Origin: Bubalus kerabau
Lineage: Eukaryota; Chordata; Mammalia; Artiodactyla; Bovidae
Assembly (NCBI RefSeq): GCF_029407905.1
Contig: NC_073624.1
Span: forward strand, 120,404,001-120,468,000
Length of the DNA: 64,000 nucleotides
Reading direction: 5' to 3'
Below are positions 1 through 10,498 of this stretch, piece after piece; the first letter of the stretch is position 1, and each line of letters starts with the position of its first letter. The notes beneath the pieces were generated by a model. That model saw only the letters and a program-made list of their open reading frames with translations, had not been told where the DNA came from and did no database searches. Both the position numbers and the translations under genes were made by a program.

Positions 1-115
1 TGGAGTCAGGGATTGGACTTAAGCCTCCTACTTCCAGTTATCGGTCTTAATTTTACAGTAGTTTCAAAACTTCTCCTTCTATACAGCACCACTGATAAAA
101 CATCTACGTTAAAGA

Positions 116-560
116 TGAAAAGTTTCTCTACTGTGAGGGTCACTCAGAGAGGTTCACAGCGTTACATGGAGAAGAGAAGAGGGAGGAGGGAGTTAGAGGT
201 GACCCAAATGAGATGAGGTGGAATCAATAATGGAGAGAGTGGGCTAGCCAGTAGTCACTTCCTTATGTGCACTCCACAACTGGACCACTCAGAGATGTTC
301 ACGGAGTTATACAGGGAAGAGAAGAAGGAGGCAGGGGACAGAGGTGGCCAGAAGGATAAAAGGGGGAAATGAAAAGGCGGGAGACAGATCCAGCCAGTAA
401 TCAGTTCCTTAAGTGTTCTCCACCGTCTGGAACACACAGAAATTCACAGAGTTGGGTAGAGTAGAGAGGGGTTAGGGAGGAGATACAGGTGACCTGGTGG
501 AGAAAATGGAGAGTCCAAAGGGAGAGAGAGCAGTCAAGCCAGTAATCTCGTACACTAGTG
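116..560. repeat. Three purine-rich tandem monomers in L1 leader
   Basis: Three diverged units of about 150 bp start near 150, 283 and 438. Each runs CAGAGA..TTCACAG..GTTA, then a GAGAAGAG run, GAGGTGACC, and GCCAGTAATC..TTCC. They are internal to the L1 5' UTR. Confidence 0.6.
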
Positions 561-585
561 AAAAATGGGTCCTGAAGATTGGGTT

Positions 586-1200
586 CTTAAAGGTACAAAA
601 TTGGTAACAAATACATAAAAACAAAAATTAGAAATTAGAGTAGAGTTTGGAATTTCAAAAATGCGATGTTAATGAAAAGGAGAAGGAAAAGAAAGAGAGA
701 AAAAACGAACAAAGAAAAACAAACAAGGTCGTGAAAGTAATAAAGAAACTACAGGTACAAAATTGATAACTAATACCAAACAGCAAAAATTAAAAATCCA
801 GAGTAGAGTTTGGAATTTCAAAAAGACAACGTTAAAAAAAAGAAAAAAAAAAAAAAAAAAAAGAAGAAGAAGAAAAATAAAGAGAGAAAACAAACAAACC
901 AACAAAAACAATGTCGCAAAAATTATAAAGAAAATACAGGTACAAAATTGATATCAAATACCAAAAAGCATAAATTAAAAATCTTGAGTAGAGTTTGGAA
1001 TTGCAGATATACGATGTTATATAAAAGAAGAAGAGAAAGAAACAGAGGAAAAAAAAAAAAAAGTCACAGCAATTATGAAAAAAACTATAGGTACAAAATT
1101 GATAACATATATCAAAAGGCTAAAATTAAAAATCTAGAGTAGAGTTTGGAATTTCAAAAATGCAATGTTAAAGAAAAGAAGAAAAAGAAAAAAGAAAAAG
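586..1200. repeat. Four AT-rich tandem monomers in L1 leader
   Basis: Units begin near 590, 753, 938 and 1088 with GGTACAAAATTG, followed by AAAATTAAAAATC, GAGTAGAGTTTGGAATT and an A/G-rich tail. Spacing is about 150-185 bp and varies through the A/G-rich tails, which also create lysine-rich spurious frames. Confidence 0.65.
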
Positions 1201-1719
1201 AAAAAGAAAAAAAAAAAAAAAAAAAAAAACCACGGTCAAAAAATTATAAAATATATATATGAAGTTTGCTGAAGAAGAAAAAAAAAAAAAAAAAAAAAAA
1301 AAATAGGGTCTTTTTTTTTTTTTTTGCAAAGTAATAGTTATAAAAGTGAAAATTAAAGGACAATAGAGGACTTAAAAAAATTTTTTTTTAATTAAAAAAA
1401 AAAAGAAAGAAAGAAAGATTGATCGTAAAAATAGTAAAAATATATCTAGGTCTTTCTCTGGTTTTGTTGTGAGTATTGTGGGTTCAGTTCATTTTTGGCA
1501 GTTCCTTAGTCCGACTTATATTTCTCAAGATCTATAGGCCCCTTCCTATGTAATCCGTAGTAACCACAGGGTTTTAATCTATGGCCTGTAGCTTCCAAGG
1601 CGTTTCCCTCTGTTAGAGCTTCTTCTGTTTGCTGGTCTCTTCAGTGTCTGGTTCCCGCCCTGACACAAAGGGGACGGTGGAGGACCCTATTTTTTTTTTT
1701 TTTTTTTAATTTAGGCTCA

Positions 1720-2500
1720 CTTGTTCAGCCGCGCTGTGGGGAGGGAGGGAGGGATGCTGCAAACAGATAACACTGGTGTGCGCTCGAAGTGCCTCGGCCA
1801 CACTGGGTCTGCCCCCGCTCACGGCGCGTGTAACCTCCCTGCCCACACTGCTTGGGCTCTAGGTTGTTCCGCCGGGAACAATCAGAGGCCGGCCCTGGAC
1901 TGAGCTCCCAGGTCCAAGCCGCTCAGGTTCAGGCACTCGGGTAGTCCTCAGAGGCGCAGACTCGGTTGGGCCTGCGTTTTGTGTTCTTCCCAGGTCGAGC
2001 AGCTCAGGCGATGAGGTGCTTGGCGGGCGCCAATGCTGCGACTTATCGCCTCCCCGCCACTCGGTTATCTGGGTGTGAAACCGGCGCACCTTCTCAGGCA
2101 GATGTTGACCGTCCAGACCCCCAAGAAGTTTTAGTTAGCAAAGAAGCCTGCTTACAGTTTTATAGATAGTGTCTCTCTGGGGCTGCGATTGCCCCCTTCC
2201 GGCTCTGGTTGCCTGTCACCGGAGGGGGAGGTCTGCAGCCGGCTATCTCTGTTCAGTCCTTTGTTCTGTGCGCGGGCCTGGCGGTGTCTTAGGTTAGGGC
2301 TGGCTTTTCGCGTGGTAGATATCCCACAGTCTGGTTTGCTAGCCCAAATTATTTCGCTCAGATAGCGCTCAGGACATTCGGCCCGATTCTTACTCTAAGG
2401 GACACAGCCCGCGCCGCACTTCCCTGCCCAGCCCCCGCTTGCTAATGCCGTGTGCCGGCGTCTGCGCTGCTTCTCCGCTGGGGGAGTTCCCGTAGGGCTC
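1720..2500 (-). promoter_or_regulatory. CpG-rich part of the L1 5' UTR
   Basis: This is the most GC- and CpG-rich stretch of the window, with CGCG and GGCGGGCGCC-like words, in an otherwise AT-rich region. It lies inside the L1 leader and is likely its internal promoter island, normally methylated. It should not be taken for a host gene promoter. Confidence 0.55.
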
Positions 2501-2855
2501 ACAGTCCGCGATTTTTAATTGTTTATTTTTTTTTTTTTTTCCCCTCCCTTTTATGTTGCCCTCTGTGCTTCCAAAGCTCGGCACAGATTCGGCAGTGAGA
2601 GGGTTTCCTGGTGTTTGGAAACTTCTCTCTTTTTAAGACTCCCTTCCCGGGACGGAACTCCGTCCCTCCCTCTTTTGTCTCTTTTTTTGTCTTTTATATT
2701 TTTTCCTACCTCCTTTCGAAGAGTTGGGCTACTTTTCTGGGTGCCTGATGTCCTCTGCCGGCATTCGGAAGTTGTTTTGTGGAATTTACTCGATGTTTAA
2801 ATGCTCTTTTGATGAATTTGTGGGGGAGAAAGTGTTCTCCCCGTCCTACTCCTCC

Positions 2856-2866
2856 GCCATCTTGGC
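2856..2866 (-). promoter_or_regulatory. YY1-type site at L1 5' terminus
   Basis: The minus strand reads CCAAGATGGC, the YY1-type core (AAGATGGC), within the first 20 bases of the L1. In human L1 a YY1 site at the same place directs accurate transcription initiation. Presence is seen; function here is inferred. Confidence 0.6.
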
Positions 2867-2872
2867 TCCTCC

Positions 2873-3250
2873 TTACATTTTATTTTAATTCTTGGTCCTA
2901 AAATAACTCCAGTGTGTTATTTTTCAATTACTGTACATTTCTATAGAGTGATAAAAACAGAATCATGATTCATAGTAACAATATGTTTGCCTTAAGAAGA
3001 GTTTTGTGCTGCCGGAAAAAAAAAGACTACATATCTATTTAATACATTACTGTATTTTCTAGTTTATAAGCCTTGGCAGTGTATAAGGCTTTTTGTAAGC
3101 ATAGGTTGGGGTTTGGGGAGAATTTTACAGTCAGGAAGTAGAGGGAAAACACATCTCCCTGCCCTGTCAAGGTCAATGGGTCTTCCTGCTAGGGTGCTCT
3201 GAGACCTTTTGCAATCAGCCACTCTGGGGAAAGCTTTGGCTCTGAGTACT
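2873..3250. other. Unique sequence, nothing recognised
   Basis: AT-rich flank between the L1 5' end and a BOV-A2. Its first bases (TTACATTTTATTTTAATT) should contain the right-hand target-site duplication of the L1; the partner copy lies outside the window. Confidence 0.5.
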
Positions 3251-3532
3251 GAGAAGGCAATGGCACCCCAATCCAGTGCTCTCGCCTGGAAAATCCCATG
3301 GCCGGAGGAGCCTGGTAGGCTGCAGTCCATGGGGTCGCTAAGAGTTGGACACGACTGAGCGACTTCACTTTCACTTTTCACCTTCATGCATTGGAGAAGG
3401 AAATTGCAACCCACTCCAGTGTTCTTGCCTGGAGAATCCCAGGGACAGGGGGACCTGGTGGGCTGCCATCTGTGGGGTCGCACAGAGTCGGACATGACTG
3501 ATGCGACTTAGCAGCAGCAGCAGCAGCAGCAG
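3251..3532 (+). mobile_element. BOV-A2 SINE, complete dimer
   Basis: Two Bov-A monomers in tandem: the first from GAGAAGGCAATGGCACC to CACGACTGAGCGACTTC, a linker TCACTTTCACTTTTCACC, the second from GGAGAAGGAAATTGCAACC to GACTTAG, ending in seven AGC repeats. BOV-A2 is a non-coding ruminant SINE whose 3' end matches BovB, so BovB enzymes probably move it. No clear target-site duplication. A 143-codon minus-strand frame across it is spurious. Confidence 0.92.
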
Positions 3533-4129
3533 GGAGCTCTGGGATTTGTGAGAGTATCACGATACTCTAGTGTCATAGGATTTCACCATCTAGTGGCAAC
3601 TACTACAAATGATAGCCAGTTACCCTGAATGAGAACACGCACGTTTTGGGTATGTTCCTAAACAATTTATTATTATCTACAGATTTTATTTGACAGTGTG
3701 AATATTCACATTCTGAATTGGATATGACGTGATTGATAAATTGGAAAACATATTTTGCAAAACACAGATTATCAGTTATATCAGGATCATGCCTGGATGC
3801 CAACACATTCATGTAAGAAAAAAGAATTAAAGCAACTGTTATAACAGCTGCTTTCTTTATCATAATAGGGGTAATAAGGATGAATTGAATGTAGGGAAGC
3901 ACTGTGCTAATGGTAGGGTTAATGGTAATGAGAACACAAAGCCTGTTATTAATGACCAATACTGAGATGGGGTCTGAGGCAATATTTATTAAACGTTCTA
4001 AAGGAAATATTACATTATTGCAATTTTCAGACTCATTAGGACCTGAGGCCTTTTTTCACATGGACACAATAGGTTTTATAACACAACTTTGGACTGCTAG
4101 CACATCTACAAATTGACAATATGCACACT
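3533..4129. other. Unique sequence, unassigned 118-codon minus frame
   Basis: No repeat recognised. A minus-strand frame at 3603-3959 is rich in Ile, Val and Thr and has a hydrophobic stretch, but I see no splice context or known motif. I looked for similarity to mitochondrial subunits and saw none, so it is probably chance. Confidence 0.4.
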
Positions 4130-6406
4130 AATGCACTGGTCATAAAAAACACCCTCTTCCAACAACACAAGAGAAGACTCTATACATGGACATCACCAGA
4201 TGGTCAACACCAAAATCAGATTGATTATATTCTTTGCAGCCAAAGATGGAGAAGCTCTATACAGTCAGCAAAAACAAGACCAGGAGCTGACTGTGGCTCA
4301 GATCATGAACTCCTTATTGCCAAATTCAGACTTAAATTGAAGAAAGTAGGGAAAACCACTAGACCATTCAGGTATGACCTAAATCAAATCCCTTATGATT
4401 ATACAGTGGAAATGAGAAATAGATTTAAGGGCCTAGATCTGATAGATAGAGTGCCTGATGAACTATGGAATGAGGTTCATGACATTGTACAGGAGACAGG
4501 GATCAAGACCATTCCCATAAAAAAAAATGCAAAAAAGCAAAATGGTTGTCTGGGGAGGCCTTACAAATAGCTGTGAAAAGAAGAGAAGCAAAAAGCAAAG
4601 AAGAAAAGGAAAGATATAAGCATCTGAATGCAGAGTTCCAAAGAATAGCAAGAAGAGATAAGAAAGCCTTCTTCAGCGATCAATGCAAAGAAATAGAGGA
4701 AAACAACAGAATGGGAAAGACTAGGGATCTCTTCAAGAAAATTAGAGATACCAAGGGAACATTTCATGCAAAGATGAGCTCAATAAAGGACAGAAATGGT
4801 ATGGACCTAACAGAAGCAGAAGATATTAAGAAGAGGTGGCAAGAATACACAGAAGAACTGGACAAAACAGATCTTCACGACCCAGATAATCACAATGGTG
4901 TGATCACTCACCTAGAGCTAGACATCCTGGAATGTGAAGTCAAGTGGGCCTTAGAAAGCATCACTATGAACAAAGCTAGTGGAGGTGATGGAATTCCAGT
5001 TGAGCTATTTCAAATCCTGAAAGATGATGCTGTGAAAGTGCTGCACTCAATATGCCAGCACATTTGGAAAACTCAGCAGTGGCCACAGGACTGGAAAAGG
5101 TCAGTTTTCATTCCAATCCCAAAGGAAGGCAATGTCAAAGAATGCTCAAACTACCACACAATTGCACTCATTTCACATGCTAGTAAAGTAATGCTCAAAA
5201 TTCTCCAAGCCAGGCTTCAGCAATATGTGAACCATGAACTTCCAGATGTTCAAGCTGGTTTTAGAAAAGGCAGAGGAACCGGAGATCAAATTGCCAACAT
5301 CCACTGGATCATGGAAAAAGCAAGAGAGTTCCAGAAAAACATCTACTTTTGCTTTATTGACTATGCCAAAGCCTTTGACGGTGTGGATCACAATAAACCG
5401 TGGAAAATTCTGAAAGAGATGGGAATACCAGACCACCTTGAGAAATTTGTATGCAGGTCAGGAAGCAACAGTTAGAACTGAACATGGAACAACAGACTGG
5501 TTCCAAATAGGAAAAGGAGTATGTCAAGGCCGTATATTGTCACCCTGTTTATTTAACTTATATGAAGAGTACATCATGAGAAACTCTGGACTGGAAGAAA
5601 CACAAGCTGGAATCAAGATTGCCGGGAGAAATATCAATAACCTCAGATATGCAGATGACACCACCCTTATGGCAGAAAGTGTAGAGAAACTAAAAAGCCT
5701 CTTGATGAAAGTGAAAGAGGAGCGTGAAAAAGTTGGCTTAAAGCTCAACATTCAGAAAATGAAGATCATGGGATCCGGTCCCATCACTTCATGAGAAATA
5801 GATGGGGAAACAGTGGAAACAGTGTCAGACTTTATTTTTCTGGGCTCCAAAATCACTGCAGATGGTGACTGCAGCCATGAAATTAAAAGATGCTTACTCC
5901 TTGGAAGCAAAGTTATGACCAACCTAGATAGCATATTGAAAAGCAGAGACATTACTTTGCCAACAAAAGTCCATCTAGTCAAGGCTGTGTTTTTTCCTGT
6001 GGTCATGTATGGATGTGAGAGTTGGACTGTGAAGAAGGCTGAGCGCTGAAGAATTGATGCTTTTGAACTGTGGTGTTGGAGAAGACTCTTGACAGTCCCT
6101 TGGACAGCAAGGAGATCCAACCAGTCCATTCTGAAGGAGATCAGCCCTGGGATTTCTTTGGAAGGAATGATGCTGAAGCTGAAACTCCAGTACTTTGGCC
6201 ACCTCATGCGAAGAGTTGACTCATTGGAAAAGAGTCTGATGCTGGGAGGGATTGGGGGCAGGAGGAGAACAGGACGACAGAGGATGAGATGGCTGGATGG
6301 CATCACTGACTCGATGGATGTGAGTCTGAGTGAACTCCGGGAGTTGGCAATGGACAGGGAGGCCTGGCGTGCTGCAGTTCATGGGGTCGCAAAGAGTCGG
6401 ACATGA
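4130..6406 (+). pseudogene. BovB endonuclease/reverse transcriptase, broken
   Basis: This is the remnant of the RTE-clade polyprotein that nicks target DNA and copies element RNA at the nick. 4130-4545 encodes the endonuclease C-terminus, including QIDYILCSQRW and GADCGSDHELL. After a frameshift in an A-run near 4518-4530, 4546-5475 encodes linker and palm, with FIDYAKAFD near 5357. 5438-5794 follows an 11-bp deletion near 5440 relative to the copy at 19385-20134, and contains the catalytic YADD (about 5649). Then come a TGG-to-TGA stop at 5792, a CGA-to-TGA stop at 6047, and the C-terminal domain to 6406. No active protein is possible. Long minus-strand frames across it, such as 5752-6306, are antisense shadows. 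Confidence 0.95.
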
Positions 6407-6430
6407 CTGAGCGACTGAACTGAACTGACA
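4130..6430 (+). mobile_element. BovB LINE, 5'-truncated, 2.3 kb
   Basis: Starts inside the endonuclease part (ATGCACTGGTCATAA) and runs through the reverse transcriptase to the BovB 3' end (CGGACATGACTGAGCGACTGAACTGAACTGA). It is the longest sense-oriented BovB here. The same internal word marks one breakpoint of the BovB at 18996-21336. No convincing target-site duplication was found. Confidence 0.95.
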
Positions 6431-6552
6431 TTATTTCTTATATTGTAAATATATCCAATGTTTCCAAATCCATTAAAAGAAATATTGAGGAATCCATTCC
6501 ATTCCCTAACTCCATATTAGCAACTCACCTTTCTACTCTTTTGTATTGTTAT

Positions 6553-6757
6553 GTGTGCTCAGATGCATGGTCGTGGCCAACTCTGCATCCCCATGGACTG
6601 TAGCCCACCAGGCTTCTCTGTCCATGGGATTCTCCTGGCAGGAATACTGGAGTGGGCTGCCATTTTATTCTCCAGGGATTTTCCCTCCCCAGGGATGGAA
6701 TGTGTGTCTCGGCTTGACAGGTGGATTCTTCACCAGTAGCGGCACCGGGGAAACCCT
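6553..6757 (-). mobile_element. Bov-tA SINE
   Basis: Minus orientation: a diverged tRNA-Glu-like head at the right (reverse complement of TCACCAGTAGCGGCACCGG), then one Bov-A unit ending near 6553. Bov-tA is a RNA polymerase III SINE built from a tRNA-derived promoter head fused to a Bov-A unit. Confidence 0.88.
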
Positions 6758-6939
6758 TTTCATTTAACAGTGCTCACTGTCTTTTGGAACCAGCTGCTTC
6801 TCCAGTGCCCATTTTGGAGCTTTCCATATCCCTCTTCTTCAACTCAGGTATATTGCTGCTGAATCTCACCTCCATTTTTTAACTTATAAGTTTGTTTCCA
6901 GCTACGTGTTAGCATAAATAGTTAAGCTAATTTTATTTA

Positions 6940-7140
6940 AAATTTTAAGTAAGCTTTCATAAGGCATAAATCAAATGATTTAATAAAGTCCAGATATATT
7001 ACATCTGCTGAATTCCTTTCACCCACTTTGTAATTTGATCAAACGAATGCAATTAAATACGTCTGGCATGATCTATTCTATATAAGCCCATGCTGTTTAT
7101 CACCCAGGCTTCCACTACTCTCTTGATGCATATATAGTAC
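6940..7140 (-). mobile_element. CR1/L3-like LINE reverse transcriptase remnant
   Basis: On the minus strand 7095-7081 reads Q-H-G-L-I, followed by N-R-S-C-Q-T, and codons around 6996-6985 read ADVIYLDFIKSFD in the same frame with one internal stop. This order (QHG, RSC.T, then V.YLDF.K.FD) is the fingerprint of CR1/L3-type LINE polymerases, predating the ruminant repeats. Limits beyond the readable core are unclear. Confidence 0.55.
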
Positions 7141-7205
7141 TCTTTTTCTTAATATCTGCTCTGTTATTTTACTGAGAATTTAAGATAATAATGGACAGGA
7201 GAGCT

Positions 7206-7227
7206 TTTTTCTTTCTTTCTTTCTTTC
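7206..7227. repeat. (TTTC)n microsatellite
   Basis: About five TTTC units after a short T run, potentially polymorphic. Confidence 0.8.
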
Positions 7228-7591
7228 TGAAGTATTTTTAACTTGGTTATTGTTTCCATTGTTTTTGAAATGCTTTGGTTGCCCCAATCCCAAGAAATAT
7301 TTCCCAGTGGAAACACAAACGCAGTGGGTAATTTTCCTGGCAAGTAAGAGTGCTTTATTTAAACCAAATCTGCTTAATTTCTGTGTTCCATGTGTTCATT
7401 TTTAGCCTATTGAGTTCAAATAGCGTATTGATGTTATCATTAATCTTAGGTACCATTCTCATGTTTTCAGCTAATTATTTCTTGATAGAATTGTAAGAAA
7501 AACCTGAAACTTCTGAAGCATGTGCCAACTGAATCAGAGGTTATGTTTGTTGTCCATTTTAGAGTATTTTTTAAATAGTTTATAACACAGC

Positions 7592-7778
7592 AGCAAAGCA
7601 TTCACACTCAGTCGTGTCCAACTCTTGGCAACGCCATTGACTATGCAGTCCATGGAATTCTCCTGGCCAAAATACTGGAGTGGGTATTCTCCAGGGGATC
7701 TTCCCAACCCAGGGATAGAACCCAGGTCTCCCACATTGCAAGCGGATTCTTTACCAGCTGAGCCACAAGAGAAGCCCA
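7592..7778 (-). mobile_element. Bov-tA SINE
   Basis: Head at the right (reverse complement of TGGCTCAGCTGGTAAAGAAT); body ends at the left with CACTCAGTCGTGTCC. The head keeps recognisable A- and B-box sequence. Confidence 0.9.
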
Positions 7779-8041
7779 ACTCCAAGACAAATTCAATTAC
7801 ACTAGCCTCAGGATATTTTAATAATGATTCTATTTGTCACTTAAGTATATTCTTTAAAACAGGAAGTCAAACAATTACTCATTGGTCTCTGGAAACTCAC
7901 AAATCAGCCATGAGGTTTATAGTCTATTTGTTTTACATGATAAGTTGCAGATTGCAACTTGAACTTCTGCTAATTAGAAGTAATTTCTTTTTAAATTATA
8001 TGATGTATTTATTAATATAACTGTCACTTCAAATATGCTGC

Positions 8042-8127
8042 AGTGGACGATTCATTTTGATGTTTGGCAAAACTAATACAATTAGGTAAAGTTTAAAAAT
8101 AAAATAAAATTTAAAAAAAAAGGAAAA
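8042..8127 (+). mobile_element. L1 3' end, severely truncated
   Basis: The text CATTTTGATGTTTGGCAAAAC followed by AATACAATT.GGTAAAG and an AAATAAAATAAAATTTAAAA tail is the typical bovine L1 3' terminus. Fewer than 100 bp were copied. Confidence 0.8.
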
Positions 8128-9807
8128 AAATCAAATGGCCCCTTTTTAAAAAAAGAGTTTTCACAAAATAAAAGATTCTTTCCACAGTTGTGTATGCTTA
8201 AGGGTTATGATAAGGATGTGACCAGCAAATAATAACACCAAATTCCTTTAGAAACTCTCAGGAGTGAATGAGGACAAGTGTGCATGCATGTAATCACTGC
8301 CCCTCAGCCTCCAAGTGCCAAGAAATGTCATCTCTCCTCATTATATCAAATCAGACCTATCTCTGGGCCCCTGCTTGCCATGGCTAGCAGTATCAGTCAT
8401 TTTAAATAGCTTCTACTCCTCTCTTCAGAGGAAGATCCCTGAGCTTACAGAACTCTGTGGAAATAAAGGAAAGATCTTGGTCACAGTGATGAGATGATCA
8501 TCACGCCCACTCATATGCCAAGGTGGACCACTCCGCAAGTAGTATCCATATCACCACTGTCCATGTGACAACCCTTAACGCACCCTCCCTGGGAGTCATG
8601 ACACCGCCTAGACTACTTTCTGGAGAGACTGGTCTCCACCACCCAAAAATCCTTCAGCCTCTGGTCTCCTTCTCTGAGGAACTCTCCTATCCCCTCAAAG
8701 CTTTAATTTCTCCATTGCCTAGGGGGAAAACAACCTTTTTCTCTTGTCCTTTACTTTTTGTGGCACATTGTGAAACACTGGATAATCAGCCAGCCAAGTA
8801 CCAAACCTCAAGACCACAAAAGAAACTGATTTCCTGGTTCCCTTAGAAATGCAGTAACAGCTCTCCCACCTGCCACAGAGGAAGGACAGAACCAAAGAAA
8901 CAATACAGCTGCATGTTCATATATTACTACATCAGTGCTTTAAAACTCATCTTTTATACAAGGAAACCAACACAAGTGTTTTTTTCCAAACTGGGTCAAA
9001 AAACTTTTGAATGAATTCCAGTGCCTGTGTTTAAAACTAACTTATACTTCATCCCATTACCCATTCCTGTTTCTTGGCTTTCTTCCATCTTTCCACAGGT
9101 TCTTTTTCCCTACCTTCCAAGATGGTTGGAGACAAATCAACACTATTCAAAATGCAGTTGGCATCATGATCTTAATAAACAATGGAACTGTGTATGTAAT
9201 AAGTAATAAATATTATATAAGTAATTCACTTGGTTAGAGGGTATGCTACTTAAGGGAGGGGAGTGCTAAGGTTGCTCATTCATTCCTTACCTGAGCCAAC
9301 TGACCTCACAGAGAGAAAATTCTATAATAAAACAACGTCCTTAACTACAGCCAGCAGACTAATTCAGATTTCAGAGAATATTCCCTGACAGTTGGTCAAT
9401 TGTATCATTTTACTCTATGACAGACAGCCTACTATTATCCTGTTATTCACAAGGAAGAGGTGTTATTTCCCTGCATAACTTCTTGCAGAGAATTACCAAT
9501 AGGAATAGGAAAGTTGACTTTAGTTCAGTGCAAATTATAAACGTTAAAGTAAACCTAAAATTATTTGTACCTAGCAAGAATAAATGTTAGGATTAAATGC
9601 TGGAATACTGAAGGAGCTAACAGGATTTTTAAAAAGAAAAAGAATGAAAATGATTAAATGTAACCATTATATGTAGTTGCATTAGTGGAAAGATATGACT
9701 AATAATCACACCACTATGATCATTTATAACCCACCTTAATATTCGAAGGTGGCTAATAAGACACATATGCTGCAAAATGCTCACTGGTATGAGGCTTTAT
9801 CCTTTCT
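8128..9807. other. Unique sequence
   Basis: No repeat or gene recognised. Plus frames at 8315-8497 and 8523-8846 lack motifs or splice context and look like chance. Confidence 0.45.
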
Positions 9808-10010
9808 GGGCTTCCTAGGTGGCTCAGATAGTAAAGAATCCACCTGCAATGCAGGAGACCTGGGTTCAATCCCTGGGTCGGGAAGATCTCCTGGGGAAGA
9901 GACTGGCTACCCACTCCAGTATTCTTGCCTGGAGAATTCCATGGACAGAGGAGCCTGGCGGGCTACAGTCTATGGGGTTGCAAAGAGTTGGACACGACTG
10001 AGTGACTAAC
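9808..10010 (+). mobile_element. Bov-tA SINE with short target duplication
   Basis: Head GGCTTCCTAGGTGGCTCAG at the left with B box GGTTCAATCCC, then the Bov-A unit to GAGTGACTAA. TTTATCCT occurs at 9796-9803 and again at 10020-10027, a plausible target-site duplication. Confidence 0.92.
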
Positions 10011-10498
10011 AGTTTCAATTTTATCCTGTCAGTTTTGTTGTTATTGAAGTGAAGCTTATTGATTGTTGTCTTTGAGCAACTCATGATGGCAATCTAGGGG
10101 ATGGCAGTCAATGTGATGAAAATCTTCAGAGAACTTCACTCTTTCCTACTACACAGAACTTAAAAAAATTAATCCCTCCCAACTATCTTCTATTGAGGAA
10201 CCATCTGGCCTTCATGTTTTGACACCAAATTCCAAGCAAAAATATTTTTCATTCACCAAAGTGCAGCTGGTGATATGTAGCAACTGATGTGGTATATAAG
10301 GTGATACTGAACAATCAGTCTAACCAGCTGACCTCCCCCTACCATCACGCCCATTATTCCTGGGCTCCACATTCTATGGGCCTTTCTTGGATAGACATCA
10401 TCTGCAAAGGTCCCAAGCTCTTTAGCTGTTTCCATCCTCACAGCTTCTGGCCCATGAAAGCTGCCTTTCTTATTTGCAACCATAGTTATGAATATATA
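10011..10498. other. Unique sequence
   Basis: Nothing recognised. The overlapping frames at 10253-10519 (minus) and 10289-10504 (plus) are unsupported. Confidence 0.4.

Larger units (their letters stand above)
1..2872 (-). mobile_element. L1 (bovine type) 5' UTR, 5' end complete
   Basis: Read on the minus strand this starts at 2872 with the L1-type 5' terminus (GGAGGAGCCAAGATGGCGG), continues through a GC-rich, CpG-containing promoter part (about 2560-1720), then an AT- and A-rich part (about 1700-590), then a purine-rich tandem part (about 560-116). No stretch here looks like L1 ORF1 or ORF2, so the coding part is expected left of position 1. A leader this long fits the long 5' UTR known for bovine L1. 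Short frames inside it are shadows. The 5' end looks untruncated, so the element could be full length, but its state cannot be judged from this window. Confidence 0.85.
6770..7590. other. Mostly unique DNA between SINEs
   Basis: Apart from the CR1/L3-like core and the TTTC tract noted separately, AT-rich sequence without recognised genes. Confidence 0.45.

Noticed and set aside
763..1142. Lysine-rich plus frames
   Set aside because: They come from A/G-rich tails of tandem monomers in the L1 leader, with no conserved start or domain.
1859..2800. GC-rich region with overlapping frames, considered as a CpG-island promoter and first exon
   Set aside because: It is the L1 5' UTR read from the opposite strand, ending at the L1 terminus at 2872.
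3064..3495. 143-codon minus-strand frame with repeated SCPTLSDPMDCS-type text
   Set aside because: This text is the translation of BOV-A2/Bov-A and recurs at every such SINE in the window.
3603..3959. 118-codon minus-strand hydrophobic frame, considered as a nuclear mitochondrial insert
   Set aside because: The Ile/Thr-rich text superficially resembles mitochondrial subunits, but I could match it to none and the AT-rich composition explains the amino acids.
9819..10001. tRNA-like heads of Bov-tA copies as tRNA genes
   Set aside because: A and B boxes are present but the cloverleaf is incomplete and each head is fused to a Bov-A unit: SINE, not tRNA.
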